From contig CANNGJ010000005.1 in assembly GCA_947504185.1 (NCBI GenBank), forward strand, positions 1 through 64,000: DNA of 64,000 bases, read 5' to 3'. The notes below the pieces were generated by a model, which was not told where the DNA came from, ran no database searches, and was given only the letters and a program-made list of their open reading frames with translations. A program made the position numbers and the translations under genes. Positions 37,079 to 45,958 of this stretch are shown here, one piece after another (the first letter of the stretch is position 1; each line of letters opens with the position of its first letter). This DNA comes from an uncultured Tenacibaculum sp. Its GTDB lineage: Bacteria > Bacteroidota > Bacteroidia > Flavobacteriales > Flavobacteriaceae.

Positions 37079-37141
37079 CTATCCTTGTGAAATAATCACA
37101 ATGACAATAATAGAAATGATATTTAAAATTTGTTTTTTCAT
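37079..37141 (-). CDS. ilv leader peptide 1
   Basis: A 20-residue reading frame, MKKQILNIISIIVIVIISQG, with eight Ile, two Val and one Leu. It is followed by an intrinsic terminator and then by a second leader and terminator. Together these look like two serial attenuators controlling ilvEDBNCA. A -7-like AATATTTG ends 9 bases before the ATG, so the leader transcript probably starts almost at the peptide start. Confidence 0.8.
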   Translation of the reverse strand: MKKQILNIISIIVIVIISQG

Positions 37142-37150
37142 TTGATATGA

Positions 37151-37158
37151 CAAATATT
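37151..37158 (-). promoter_or_regulatory. Probable ilv operon promoter -7 element
   Basis: The minus strand reads AATATTTG, one base off TAnnTTTG. It ends 9 bases before leader peptide 1. The ATATTTGT core also occurs in front of candidate RNAs A and B. Confidence 0.45.
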
Positions 37159-37209
37159 TAGAATTATTTTTAAATTATCCTAATTAAAAATAGCTTTTTT
37201 TTAAAACTA

Positions 37210-37297
37210 CCAATTCGAGCTAGTGTGTTGTGCATTTAATTAACCAATAAAATTTATAAATGAATGTCTTAATTTTTAGGTGTTATACTCGAATTGG
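37210..37297. repeat. Long-range inverted repeat between leuB and the ilv leader
   Basis: CCAATTCGAG at 37210-37219 and CTCGAATTGG at 37288-37297 are perfect 10-bp inverted copies separated by 68 bases. A nested pair CATTTA/TAAATG lies inside. It starts 8 bases after the leuB stop. It may fold as an RNA structure at the end of the leu transcript, or mark the ends of a small mobile remnant. No other function is visible in 37160-37304. Confidence 0.5.
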
Positions 37298-37304
37298 CTG
37301 ATTT

Positions 37305-38420
37305 TTAAATTATGGTAATTTGTCCCATATGAATATTTTGAAAATTTAAATTACTATCTTCTTGATGCTGAATATAATCGGCAATAAAATCTCCAACTTT
37401 ACTTGTAGGAAACGACCTTTCAGAATTAATATCTTCAGTAGTAATCCCTAATTCTAAAGATTTTTGTACTGCTCTATTAATAGTTTCAGCTTCTTCGTGT
37501 AAGCCTAAATGCTCTAACAACATCGCCGCTGATAAAATTGACGCTAATGGATTCGCTATATCTTTTCCTTTTGCTTGTGGAAACGATCCATGAATTGGTT
37601 CAAACAAAGCATTTTCTTTTCCTATTGATGCGGAAGCCAGTAAACCTATAGAACCACCAATAACACTTGCTTCATCAGAAATAATATCTCCAAATAAATT
37701 TTCAGTTAAGATTACATCAAACTGTTTTGGATTTAAAATTAGTTGCATCGCTGCGTTGTCTACAAATAAAAACTCAAGCTTTACATCTGGGTATTGAGAT
37801 GCTAAATTAGTTACTGTTTTACGCCATAATCTTGAAGTTTCTAAAACATTAGCCTTATCAACTAAAGTTAGTTTTTTGCGTCTATTCTGTGCTGCTTTAA
37901 ATGCCAAATGCGCAATTCTTTCAATTTCTTCTACGGAATAAGAACAACCGTCAAAAGCGATATTACCATCGTCACTTAACTCTTTAATTCCAAAGTAAAT
38001 CCCTCCTGTTAATTCTCTGTAAATGGCTATATCGGTGCCTTTAATTACTTCCTCTTTTAAAGGTGAGTTTTTAATCAACTCATCATACGCTTTTACAGGT
38101 CTTAAATTAGAAAATAGACCTAATTCTTTTCGTAAGCGCAATAAACCTTGTTCTGGACGCACTTTTGCAGATGGATTATTATCGTATTTAGGATCTCCAA
38201 TGGCTCCAAATATAATAGCATCCGATTGTTTACATAAAATCACCGTTTCATCTGGTAAAGGATTCCCAGTTTTATCAATAGCACAAGCCCCCATTAAAGC
38301 TTCTTTATATAAAAATGTATGATCATAAACATCTGCTACAGCATTTAATGCTTTTTTAGCTTGTTCTATTACTTCTGGTCCTATTCCATCTCCTGAAATT
38401 ACTGCTATATTAAATTTCAT
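37305..38420 (-). CDS. leuB: 3-isopropylmalate dehydrogenase
   Basis: NAD-dependent oxidative decarboxylase of leucine synthesis. ISGDGIGPEVIEQAKKAL at residues 9-26, REL-TGGIYFG near 132-142 and the metal-binding region ENLFGDIISDEASVIGG near 238 are diagnostic. At 371 residues it is about 15-20 longer than usual because of the tail NLNFQNIHMGQITII, which I do not recognise as conserved. Last gene of leuACDB, 5 bases after leuD. Confidence 0.95.
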   Translation of the reverse strand: MKFNIAVISGDGIGPEVIEQAKKALNAVADVYDHTFLYKEALMGACAIDKTGNPLPDETVILCKQSDAIIFGAIGDPKYDNNPSAKVRPEQGLLRLRKELGLFSNLRPVKAYDELIKNSPLKEEVIKGTDIAIYRELTGGIYFGIKELSDDGNIAFDGCSYSVEEIERIAHLAFKAAQNRRKKLTLVDKANVLETSRLWRKTVTNLASQYPDVKLEFLFVDNAAMQLILNPKQFDVILTENLFGDIISDEASVIGGSIGLLASASIGKENALFEPIHGSFPQAKGKDIANPLASILSAAMLLEHLGLHEEAETINRAVQKSLELGITTEDINSERSFPTSKVGDFIADYIQHQEDSNLNFQNIHMGQITII

Positions 38421-38425
38421 ATACT

Positions 38426-39004
38426 TTAGATTGCTTCTTCAAATTTTTTTATTTTATCTTTTTTACTTATTAAAAAATCAATGTCATCATATCCATTTAA
38501 CATACATAATTTTTTATATGAATTAATTTCAAATTGTGCATTCCCGATTGGTGCCTTCAATACTTGATTTTCTAAGTCTACAATTATAATAGTTTCAGTA
38601 TCATTGCTTACTTTTCGTAATAATTTCTTTAAATAAGCTTCTGACACCTGTATAGGTAAAATCCCATTATTTAATGCATTTCCTTTAAAAATATCTGCAA
38701 AAAAACTACTAATTACTACTTTAAAACCGTAACCTGCTAATGCCCAAGCCGCATGTTCTCTACTGGAGCCACATCCAAAATTGTTTCCAGCAACTAATAT
38801 ACTTCCGCTGTATTTTTCATTATTTAAAACAAAATCATTATTCACTTTCCCATCTTTATGAAATCGCCAATCTCTAAATACATTATCTCCAAAACCTTTT
38901 TTATCGGTTGCTTTTAAGAAACGTGCTGGAATTATTTGATCAGTATCTATATTCTCTGTTGTTAACGGAATTGCCGTATCAATCAACTTTACAAACTTTT
39001 CCAT
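38426..39004 (-). CDS. leuD: 3-isopropylmalate dehydratase small subunit
   Basis: Small swivelling subunit of the aconitase-like isomerase that converts 2- to 3-isopropylmalate. [16 protein letters not shown] near residue 16 and [13 protein letters not shown] near 78 are family signatures. The 192-residue length is normal. It follows leuC with no gap. Confidence 0.96.
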   Translation of the reverse strand: MEKFVKLIDTAIPLTTENIDTDQIIPARFLKATDKKGFGDNVFRDWRFHKDGKVNNDFVLNNEKYSGSILVAGNNFGCGSSREHAAWALAGYGFKVVISSFFADIFKGNALNNGILPIQVSEAYLKKLLRKVSNDTETIIIVDLENQVLKAPIGNAQFEINSYKKLCMLNGYDDIDFLISKKDKIKKFEEAI

Positions 39005-40387
39005 CTAATTTAAATGTTTTGTGATATCTATAATTCTACCTTCTACTGCGGTAGCTGCTGCCATCAAAGGACTTGCTAAAATAGTTCTTGCTCCTTGTCC
39101 TTGGCGTCCTTCAAAATTTCTATTGGAAGTTGAAACACAATATTCTCCTTCTGGAATCTTATCATCATTCATTGCTAAACAAGCTGAACAGCCAGGTTGC
39201 CTTAACTCAAAACCAGCTCTCTCAAAAACAGTTTGCAATCCTTCCTCTTTTATTTGTTTTGCTACTTGCTGTGACCCTGGCACCAACCATGCATTCACGT
39301 TTTGCGCTTTCTGTTTTCCTCTTACATATGAAGCTGCAACTCTAAAATCTTCAATTCTAGAGTTTGTACAACTTCCAATAAAAACATAATTAATTTTCTT
39401 ATTAACTAAACTTTCACCTTTCTGAAAATTCATATATGCTAATGACTTTTCAAAAGAAGCATCATTTTCCTCTGGAATTGTTTCCGTAATCTTTATTCCC
39501 ATACCAGGATTGGTACCGTAAGTAAGCATTGGTTCAATATCCTCTGCATTGAAAGTGTATTCTTTATCAAAAACTGCATTTTTATCAGTCTTTAATGTTT
39601 TCCACTCCGCTACTTTCTTATCAAATTCTGAATCTTTGGGCGCAAACTTTCTTCCTTTTACATATTCAAAAGTAGTTTTATCTGGAGCTATCATTCCTCC
39701 TCGTGCTCCCATTTCAATACTCATATTACACACCGTCATTCTACCTTCCATAGACATTTCTTCAAAAACATTTCCTGCATATTCACAGAAATATCCCGTT
39801 CCTGAATTTGTTCCTAACTGAGAGATAATATACAGAATAACATCCTTAGGTAGCACTCCCTTTTTAAGCTTTCCTTTAACCGATACTCGCAAACTTTTTG
39901 GCTTTTCTAACAATAAACATTGACTTGCAAACACCTGTGCTACTTGACTTGTACCAATACCAAATGCTATTGCACCAAATGCTCCATGTGTAGATGTATG
40001 ACTATCTCCACAAACCATTGTCATCCCTGGTTGTGTTATTCCTAATTCGGGTGCCATTACATGTACGATTCCATTGTATTTATGACCTAATCCATACAAA
40101 GTAATACCATTCTCATTACAGTTTTTTGTCAGTTGCTCTAATTGATTTCTAGATAATACATCTTTTACTGGTAAATGTTGATCTATTGTTGGCGTATTAT
40201 GATCTGCAGTTGCTACAATTTTATCTGGTCTTGCTACAGGAATTTTACGTTCTTTTAGCTCATTAAAAGCTTGTGGACTTGTTACCTCGTGAATTAAATG
40301 CTTGTCTATATATAAAATTTGAGGACCATCTTTAATTGAATCTACCACATGGGCATCCCAAACTTTATCAAATAATGTTTTTCCCAT
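39005..40387 (-). CDS. leuC: 3-isopropylmalate dehydratase large subunit
   Basis: Iron-sulfur catalytic subunit of isopropylmalate isomerase. [20 protein letters not shown] near residue 127 and the cluster cysteines in FIGSCTNSR near 338 and [10 protein letters not shown] near 400 are present. Length 460 is typical. It overlaps leuA by one base (TAATG), so translation is probably coupled. Confidence 0.96.
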   Translation of the reverse strand: MGKTLFDKVWDAHVVDSIKDGPQILYIDKHLIHEVTSPQAFNELKERKIPVARPDKIVATADHNTPTIDQHLPVKDVLSRNQLEQLTKNCNENGITLYGLGHKYNGIVHVMAPELGITQPGMTMVCGDSHTSTHGAFGAIAFGIGTSQVAQVFASQCLLLEKPKSLRVSVKGKLKKGVLPKDVILYIISQLGTNSGTGYFCEYAGNVFEEMSMEGRMTVCNMSIEMGARGGMIAPDKTTFEYVKGRKFAPKDSEFDKKVAEWKTLKTDKNAVFDKEYTFNAEDIEPMLTYGTNPGMGIKITETIPEENDASFEKSLAYMNFQKGESLVNKKINYVFIGSCTNSRIEDFRVAASYVRGKQKAQNVNAWLVPGSQQVAKQIKEEGLQTVFERAGFELRQPGCSACLAMNDDKIPEGEYCVSTSNRNFEGRQGQGARTILASPLMAAATAVEGRIIDITKHLN

Positions 40388-41562
40388 TAGGCTATAGCTA
40401 TTTTAGAGATTTTATTTACTTTCTTCATTATTAGATGTATATCTTCATCTATTACTTCTTTTTGTTTGTCTGCAAACTTCAAGAAGGTTTTGTAAGCCGT
40501 ATCTAACTGAATTTTAGTAAGCTCATACCCTACTTTTTTAGCTCTATAAGCTAAGGCTGCTCTGCCACTTCTTGCAGTTAATACGATAGCACTTTCAGTA
40601 ACTCCTACATCTGCAGGATCGATAATCTCATATGTCTCACGATTTTTAATCACTCCGTCTTGATGAATTCCAGAACTATGTGCAAAAGCATTGGCTCCAA
40701 CAATAGCTTTATTTGGTTGAACAGGCATTCCCATACTTTCACGAACCATCATACTTGTATCGTATAATAATTTAGTATTAATATCGGTTTGTAAATTCAA
40801 ATAAGGATGTTGTTTTAAAATCATTACTACCTCTTCTAGAGCAGTATTTCCAGCACGTTCTCCAATTCCATTAACTGTACACTCTATTTGACGTGCTCCA
40901 TTGATTGCTCCAGCTATTGAATTTGCTGTTGCTAAACCTAAATCGTTATGGCAGTGACAAGAAATTATTACATTTTCAATACCTTTTACATTTTCTTTTA
41001 AGTATTTAATTTTTGCTCCATACTCTTCAGGTAAACAATAGCCTGTAGTATCTGGAATATTTAAAACGGTTGCTCCAGCTTTAATCATTTCTTCACAAAC
41101 TTTAGCTAAAAATGCATTGTCAGTTCTACCAGCATCTTCTGCGTAAAACTCTACATCATCTACAAAATTTTTGGCATATAAAACTGCTTCCCTTCCTCTT
41201 CTTATTACTTCATCTTGAGATGAATTAAACTTATATTTAATATGAGAATAACTTGTACCAATGCCTGTATGAATTCTTGGCCTTACAGCTATTTTTAATG
41301 CCTCAGCTGCTACTTCTATATCCTTTTTAACCGCCCTGGTTAATCCACAAACTGTAGCATTCTTTACAATTTTAGCAATCTCATTTACCGAAGTAAAATC
41401 GCCAGGGCTTGAAACAGGAAATCCAACTTCTATAATATCAACTCCCAAAAAATCTAATCTTTCTGCAATAACTAGCTTTTGTTTAGTATCTAGTTTACAA
41501 CCGGGAACCTGTTCGCCATCTCTTAAAGTGGTATCAAAAATTTGGACTTTATCGTTGTTCAT
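40387..41562 (-). CDS. leuA: 2-isopropylmalate synthase, short form
   Basis: Condenses acetyl-CoA with 3-methyl-2-oxobutanoate in the first step of leucine synthesis. [18 protein letters not shown] at residues 8-25 and the metal-binding [16 protein letters not shown] near 198 are diagnostic of the HMGL-like catalytic barrel. At 391 residues it lacks the roughly 120-residue C-terminal LeuA regulatory domain found in enzymes such as that of E. coli, so leucine feedback through that domain is not expected. A homocitrate synthase-like activity is less likely given the leuCDB genes behind it. Confidence 0.92.
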   Translation of the reverse strand: MNNDKVQIFDTTLRDGEQVPGCKLDTKQKLVIAERLDFLGVDIIEVGFPVSSPGDFTSVNEIAKIVKNATVCGLTRAVKKDIEVAAEALKIAVRPRIHTGIGTSYSHIKYKFNSSQDEVIRRGREAVLYAKNFVDDVEFYAEDAGRTDNAFLAKVCEEMIKAGATVLNIPDTTGYCLPEEYGAKIKYLKENVKGIENVIISCHCHNDLGLATANSIAGAINGARQIECTVNGIGERAGNTALEEVVMILKQHPYLNLQTDINTKLLYDTSMMVRESMGMPVQPNKAIVGANAFAHSSGIHQDGVIKNRETYEIIDPADVGVTESAIVLTARSGRAALAYRAKKVGYELTKIQLDTAYKTFLKFADKQKEVIDEDIHLIMKKVNKISKIAIA

Positions 41563-41591
41563 TCTATCTAAATAATTGTCATTATATAAAT

Positions 41592-41599
41592 CAAATGTA
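41592..41599 (-). promoter_or_regulatory. leuA promoter -7 element
   Basis: The minus strand reads TACATTTG, an exact TAnnTTTG match 29 bases before the leuA ATG. The short untranslated leader has no space for an attenuator, unlike the ilv half of the cluster. Confidence 0.55.
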
Positions 41600-41696
41600 T
41601 ATATTGGCTTTTCAGAAGTGCTGTTTTTTCAAATACCCTTTACGATGTCAAAAAACAACACAAAAATCACAAATAACTGATTAGCAATGTTTTAAA

Positions 41697-43259
41697 ATGA
41701 ATTATTTTACAAGAGTTAACCAACAAAATGATTCTTTATTTGTACTGATTCAATCTTTAACGAAATCAGAAAAGCGTCAATTTCACTTGTATATTGGTCG
41801 ATTAGATGGCAATGCAGAAGCTAAATTTTTTACCCTATTTAAGTTTCTAGAAAAGCAGAAAAAATACGATGAGAAAGCAATTATTAATAGTGGTATTGTT
41901 AGTAAGCAACAACTTTCTAATTTAAAGGCACATTTATACAAGCAAATACTAACTAGTTTACGAATGAATCCTATACATAAAGATATTAGGGTTCAAATAC
42001 GTGAACAATTAGATTTTGCCACTGTTTTGTATCAAAAAGGATTGTACAAACAAAGCTTAAAACTGTTAGATAAAGCAAAAGTAATGGCTATTGATAATGA
42101 GGAGAAAAATGTTGCTTATGAGATTGTAGAGCTAGAAAAAGTTATTGAAAGCCAATACATAACAAGGAGTATTAGTACTAGAGCCGACGAATTAACTATT
42201 CAAGCAAAAGAATTAAGCCAACAAAATGTTATTACAAGTAAATTGTCTAATTTATCACTTCAACTCTATGGTATTTTATTAAAAATTGGATATGCACGTA
42301 ATGACAAAGAGCTTAACAAAATAAATTCTTATTTTGAAGCGCGCTTGCCTACTTTTGATTATAACTCTCTTGGATTTAGAGAGCGTTTATGGCTATACAA
42401 AGCACACCTGTGGCGTAGTTTTTTAACACAGAATTTCCTCAATGGTTATAAATATTCTTCTAATTGGGTCAATCTTTTTAAAGAGTATCCTAGGATGGTA
42501 CAGCTCAATCCTGTTTTTTATTTAAAAGGAATGAATTATTTGTTAGAATCTTTGTTTTTTATTCAACATGAAAAAGAGTTTAACAAAGAGCTTTCCTATT
42601 TTGAATCTGCAATAGATGAAAAGAAAATCCCTATAAATGGAAATACTGAAATTTTAATCTTTCAATATTTCTATGCAAATCAACTACACAAACATTTCTT
42701 AGAAGGTACATTTAATAAAGGTGAGTATTTAGTTGATGTAATTAACTCCAAAATTAAAGAATATAGCAATCGTTTAGACAAACATCATATTATAACGCTA
42801 TACTATAAAATTGCTTGTTTGTATTTTGGAATGGGAGAAAATAAAAAGTGTATTGAATATCTCTCTAAAATTATCAGTACAAAAAAAGTATATGTTGGTG
42901 AAGATTTACAATGCTTTGCAAGAATTTTAAATTTAATTGCTCATTATGAATCTGGTTTGGATTATCATTTAGAAAGACAGTTTAAAGACACTTATAAGTT
43001 CTTGTTAAAGATGGAAAACTTACAAGAAGTTCAAAAAGAATTTATTGTTTCTATCAAGTCTTTAGGAGATGTTTTTCCACATCAAATTAAGAATGAGTTT
43101 CAAAAAATTCATAGTCGTTTAAAAGTATATGAGAATCATCCGTACGAAAAAAGGGCTTTTTTGTATCTAGATATTTTATCTTGGTTAGAAAGTAAAATAA
43201 AAAATAAGCCTGTTTCTGAAATTATTAAAGAAAAAGCTAAAAAACGTTTTAGAAAATAA
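41697..43259 (+). CDS. Conserved helical-repeat protein of unknown function
   Basis: I do not recognise a named family. The 520-residue product lacks a signal peptide and membrane helices. It is almost entirely helical, with TPR-like pairs such as LDFATVLYQKGLYKQSLKLL near residue 100 and IACLYFGMGENKKCIEYLSK near 370. The N-terminus has LTKSEKRQFHLYIGRLDGN. It is cytoplasmic and basic at its end. It is divergent from leuA and followed by the thr leader, 48 bases downstream. The neighbourhood suggests but does not show a link to amino acid metabolism. Confidence 0.65.
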   Translation: MNYFTRVNQQNDSLFVLIQSLTKSEKRQFHLYIGRLDGNAEAKFFTLFKFLEKQKKYDEKAIINSGIVSKQQLSNLKAHLYKQILTSLRMNPIHKDIRVQIREQLDFATVLYQKGLYKQSLKLLDKAKVMAIDNEEKNVAYEIVELEKVIESQYITRSISTRADELTIQAKELSQQNVITSKLSNLSLQLYGILLKIGYARNDKELNKINSYFEARLPTFDYNSLGFRERLWLYKAHLWRSFLTQNFLNGYKYSSNWVNLFKEYPRMVQLNPVFYLKGMNYLLESLFFIQHEKEFNKELSYFESAIDEKKIPINGNTEILIFQYFYANQLHKHFLEGTFNKGEYLVDVINSKIKEYSNRLDKHHIITLYYKIACLYFGMGENKKCIEYLSKIISTKKVYVGEDLQCFARILNLIAHYESGLDYHLERQFKDTYKFLLKMENLQEVQKEFIVSIKSLGDVFPHQIKNEFQKIHSRLKVYENHPYEKRAFLYLDILSWLESKIKNKPVSEIIKEKAKKRFRK

Positions 43260-43294
43260 TTTATAAAAAATAAACTTTATTTAAAAAAAAAGTA

Positions 43295-43302
43295 TACATT
43301 TG
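43295..43302 (+). promoter_or_regulatory. thr operon promoter -7 element
   Basis: TACATTTG matches TAnnTTTG exactly and ends 5 bases before the ATG of the leader peptide, so the leader mRNA may begin at its start codon. Confidence 0.55.
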
Positions 43303-43307
43303 ATACG

Positions 43308-43409
43308 ATGTTAAACAACAAAGGAAATATTAATTCTTTACCAGTCGTAAACTTTACGACTTCTTTTGTTGGCACAACAATTTCTACAATTATTACAGGT
43401 ACCCTTTAG
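43308..43409 (+). CDS. thr operon leader peptide
   Basis: A 33-residue reading frame directly in front of thrA. Its second half reads TTSFVGTTISTIITGTL: seven Thr and three Ile in 17 residues. Thr and Ile are the amino acids sensed by the E. coli thr leader. The frame contains a 7-bp hairpin (GTCGTAA/TTACGAC, 43344-43360) followed by TTCTTTTGTT. A strong terminator after the peptide, as in the ilv leaders, is not visible, so the mechanism is open. Confidence 0.65.
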   Translation: MLNNKGNINSLPVVNFTTSFVGTTISTIITGTL

Positions 43410-43442
43410 GGGTTCTATTATTTACATATCATCTTAGGTTAT

Positions 43443-43477
43443 AGTTATATTTTTGAAAGATTCAAAAAAAGATAACT
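43443..43477 (+). promoter_or_regulatory. Hairpin in the thrA leader
   Basis: Two stacked stems (AGTTAT with ATAACT, and TTTTTGAA with TTCAAAAA) form one long AT-rich hairpin, 37 bases before thrA. It has no U-tract after it. It may be part of the thr leader switch; the remaining bases up to 43513 show nothing else. Confidence 0.35.
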
Positions 43478-43513
43478 CACACAAAATCAGTTTATCATTT
43501 TACATATTATATT

Positions 43514-45955
43514 ATGAAAGTTTTAAAATTTGGCGGATCATCTGTAGCCAATCATCAAAACATCCAAAAAGTTTTACAAATAGTAAAACAAATTTCTAAA
43601 CAAGAAAAAACAGTAGTTGTGGTCTCTGCTTTCGGAAAAACTACCGACAAATTATTAGCTACTGCTCAATTAGCTTTAAAAGACAATACGCTTGCTGCAC
43701 AGTCCGTTACAGAACTAGAAAAACTACACTTTTCTGTAATTAAAGAGCTAATTTCCGAAGAAAAGCAATCAGAAGTAACACAAGAAATTCAACGTCTTTT
43801 TAATAGGCTAAAGGCAATATATGAAGGTGTTTTTCTTTTACAAGAACTATCTTCTAAAACCTTAGCTAAAATAGCGAGTTTTGGAGAAAGACTATCTTCT
43901 TACATTATTGCACATGCTGCAAAAGAGCTATTGAATGCGACACATAAGGATAGTAGAGAACTCATTATTACCAATAATGATTCTTTAAATGCACAAGTAA
44001 ATTTTAACCTTACAAATAAGAATTGTTCCTACTATTTTAAAGATGATTCATCAGACACAACTATTCTAGGTGGTTTTATTGCTGCTGATGAAAAAGGAGA
44101 AACGACTACTTTAGGTCGTGGTGGTTCTGATTATTCTGCAGCTATTTACGCAGCAGCTTTAGGAGCTAATGAATTACAAATTTGGACAGATGTTAGTGGT
44201 ATGTATTCTGCCAATCCACGTGTAGTTAAACAAGCTTTTCCTATTACACAAATTTCTTACGAAGAAGCCATGGAATTGTCTCATTTTGGTGCAAAAGTCT
44301 TGTACCCTCCTACTATTCAGCCTGTGTTAGAAAAAGAGATTCCTATCCGAATTAAAAACACTTTTGACCCTGAAAATAAAGGAACATTTATTTCAAAAGA
44401 ATCTACTAATAATAAGCCTGTAAAAGGAATTACGCATATTGAAAATATTAATCTACTTACTTTAGAAGGTAGTGGCATGGTTGGCATTCCTGGTTTTTCA
44501 AAACGTATGTTTGAAACACTATCGCTGCAAAATATTAATATTGTATTTATAACGCAAGCGTCATCGGAACACTCTATATGCATTGGTGTTTATGAAGAAG
44601 ATGCTTCACTAGCTAAAGAATCTTTAAACGAAGTCTTTTCTTTTGAAATTCAACAACATAAACTAACCCCAGTTTTAATTGAAAGTGATTTGGCTATTAT
44701 TGCACTTGTAGGTGATAATATGAAAAATCATCAAGGGTTAAGTGGACAAATGTTTAGCGCTTTAGGCAAAAACAATGTAAATGTAAGAGCCATTGCACAA
44801 GGAGCTTCAGAAAAAAATATCTCAGCAGTTATTAATAGTTCTGATGCTAAAAAAGCTTTGAACACTTTACATGAACAATTTTTTGAAGAAAAAGTAAAAC
44901 AGTTGAACCTATTTGTTACTGGGGTTGGAAATGTAGGGGAACGCTTTTTAGCGCAAATACACCAACAAAGAGAATTTTTAAAAGAGAATTTAAAGCTAAA
45001 TATTCGCGTAATAGGAATTTCTAATTCACGAAAAATGTTTTTTAATGAAGAAGGAATTGACTTATCTAATTGGAAAAATAAATTAAACACAGGTGAAGAC
45101 AGTTCTTTACAATCGTTTTTTAAACGTGCAAAATCTTTCAACTTTCGTAATTCTGTTTTTGTTGACAATACAGCTAATCAGAAAGTATCTGAAGTTTATG
45201 AAAACTATTTACGTAATAATATTGGGGTGGTTACTTGTAATAAAATTGCTTGTGCTTCTAGTTTAGAAAATTATAAAAAACTTAAGAGAATTTCTAGTAA
45301 ATACAACGCGCCGTTTTTATTTGAGACTAATGTAGGTGCTGGATTACCAATTATAGATACACTAAAAAACTTAATAGCTTCTGGTGACAGAGTTCATAAA
45401 ATACAGGCAGTTTTATCAGGTAGTTTAAATTTTGTTTTTAATAACTTTAATGAGGCATCAACTTTTCATAATGTTGTTGCTGAAGCTCAAAAACAAGGAT
45501 ATACAGAACCAGATCCTAAAATTGATTTAAGTGGTGTTGATGTTGCAAGAAAAATTCTAATTCTTGCTCGTGAAAGTGGTTATGAATTAGAATTATCAGA
45601 TATAGGAAATAATTCATTTTTACCAGAAAAAAGCTTAAATACCTCAAATAATGATGATTTTTATGCTACTTTAACTAAATATGAAGCAAATTTTCAAAAA
45701 ATATTTAAAGATGCAAACGATAAAAACTGTCGTTTAAAATATGTTGCTGAATTTGAAAATGGTAAAGCTACTGTTGGTTTACAACATATTCCATCAAATC
45801 ACCCATTTTATAATTTAGAAGGTAGTGATAATATCGTACTGTTTTTTACAGACAGATATCCTATAAATCCTTTACAAATAAAAGGTGCAGGTGCAGGTGC
45901 AGATGTAACTGCTTCTGGGATTTTTGCTGATGTAATTAGAATAGGTAATAATTAG
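43514..45955 (+). CDS. thrA: Bifunctional aspartokinase / homoserine dehydrogenase I
   Basis: Fused enzyme that phosphorylates aspartate and reduces aspartate semialdehyde to homoserine. The kinase (about residues 1-290) starts MKVLKFGGSSVAN and has TTLGRGGSDYSAA near 198. Two ACT domains lie at about 310-460. The dehydrogenase begins near 465 with LFVTGVGNVGERFLAQ and holds GAGLPIIDTLKNL near 615. At 813 residues it matches the ThrA/MetL arrangement. Operon position in front of thrBC supports the ThrA role and threonine control. Confidence 0.95.
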   Translation: MKVLKFGGSSVANHQNIQKVLQIVKQISKQEKTVVVVSAFGKTTDKLLATAQLALKDNTLAAQSVTELEKLHFSVIKELISEEKQSEVTQEIQRLFNRLKAIYEGVFLLQELSSKTLAKIASFGERLSSYIIAHAAKELLNATHKDSRELIITNNDSLNAQVNFNLTNKNCSYYFKDDSSDTTILGGFIAADEKGETTTLGRGGSDYSAAIYAAALGANELQIWTDVSGMYSANPRVVKQAFPITQISYEEAMELSHFGAKVLYPPTIQPVLEKEIPIRIKNTFDPENKGTFISKESTNNKPVKGITHIENINLLTLEGSGMVGIPGFSKRMFETLSLQNINIVFITQASSEHSICIGVYEEDASLAKESLNEVFSFEIQQHKLTPVLIESDLAIIALVGDNMKNHQGLSGQMFSALGKNNVNVRAIAQGASEKNISAVINSSDAKKALNTLHEQFFEEKVKQLNLFVTGVGNVGERFLAQIHQQREFLKENLKLNIRVIGISNSRKMFFNEEGIDLSNWKNKLNTGEDSSLQSFFKRAKSFNFRNSVFVDNTANQKVSEVYENYLRNNIGVVTCNKIACASSLENYKKLKRISSKYNAPFLFETNVGAGLPIIDTLKNLIASGDRVHKIQAVLSGSLNFVFNNFNEASTFHNVVAEAQKQGYTEPDPKIDLSGVDVARKILILARESGYELELSDIGNNSFLPEKSLNTSNNDDFYATLTKYEANFQKIFKDANDKNCRLKYVAEFENGKATVGLQHIPSNHPFYNLEGSDNIVLFFTDRYPINPLQIKGAGAGADVTASGIFADVIRIGNN

Positions 45956-45958
45956 ATT

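Noticed and set aside
43397-43416. Terminator at the end of the thr leader peptide (GGTACCC...GGGGTTC)
   Set aside because: Only four continuous pairs plus two beyond a mismatch, and the tail TCTATTATTT is poor. Not listed as a terminator.
43401-43416. CTTTAGGGGTT in the thr leader resembles the conserved loop of RNAs A and B
   Set aside because: The match is about ten bases, without the flanking stem or promoter box, and could be chance.
44731-45168. Reading frame of 145 codons on the minus strand inside thrA
   Set aside because: Antisense shadow of the dehydrogenase part of thrA, with cysteine- and phenylalanine-rich composition typical of such shadows.
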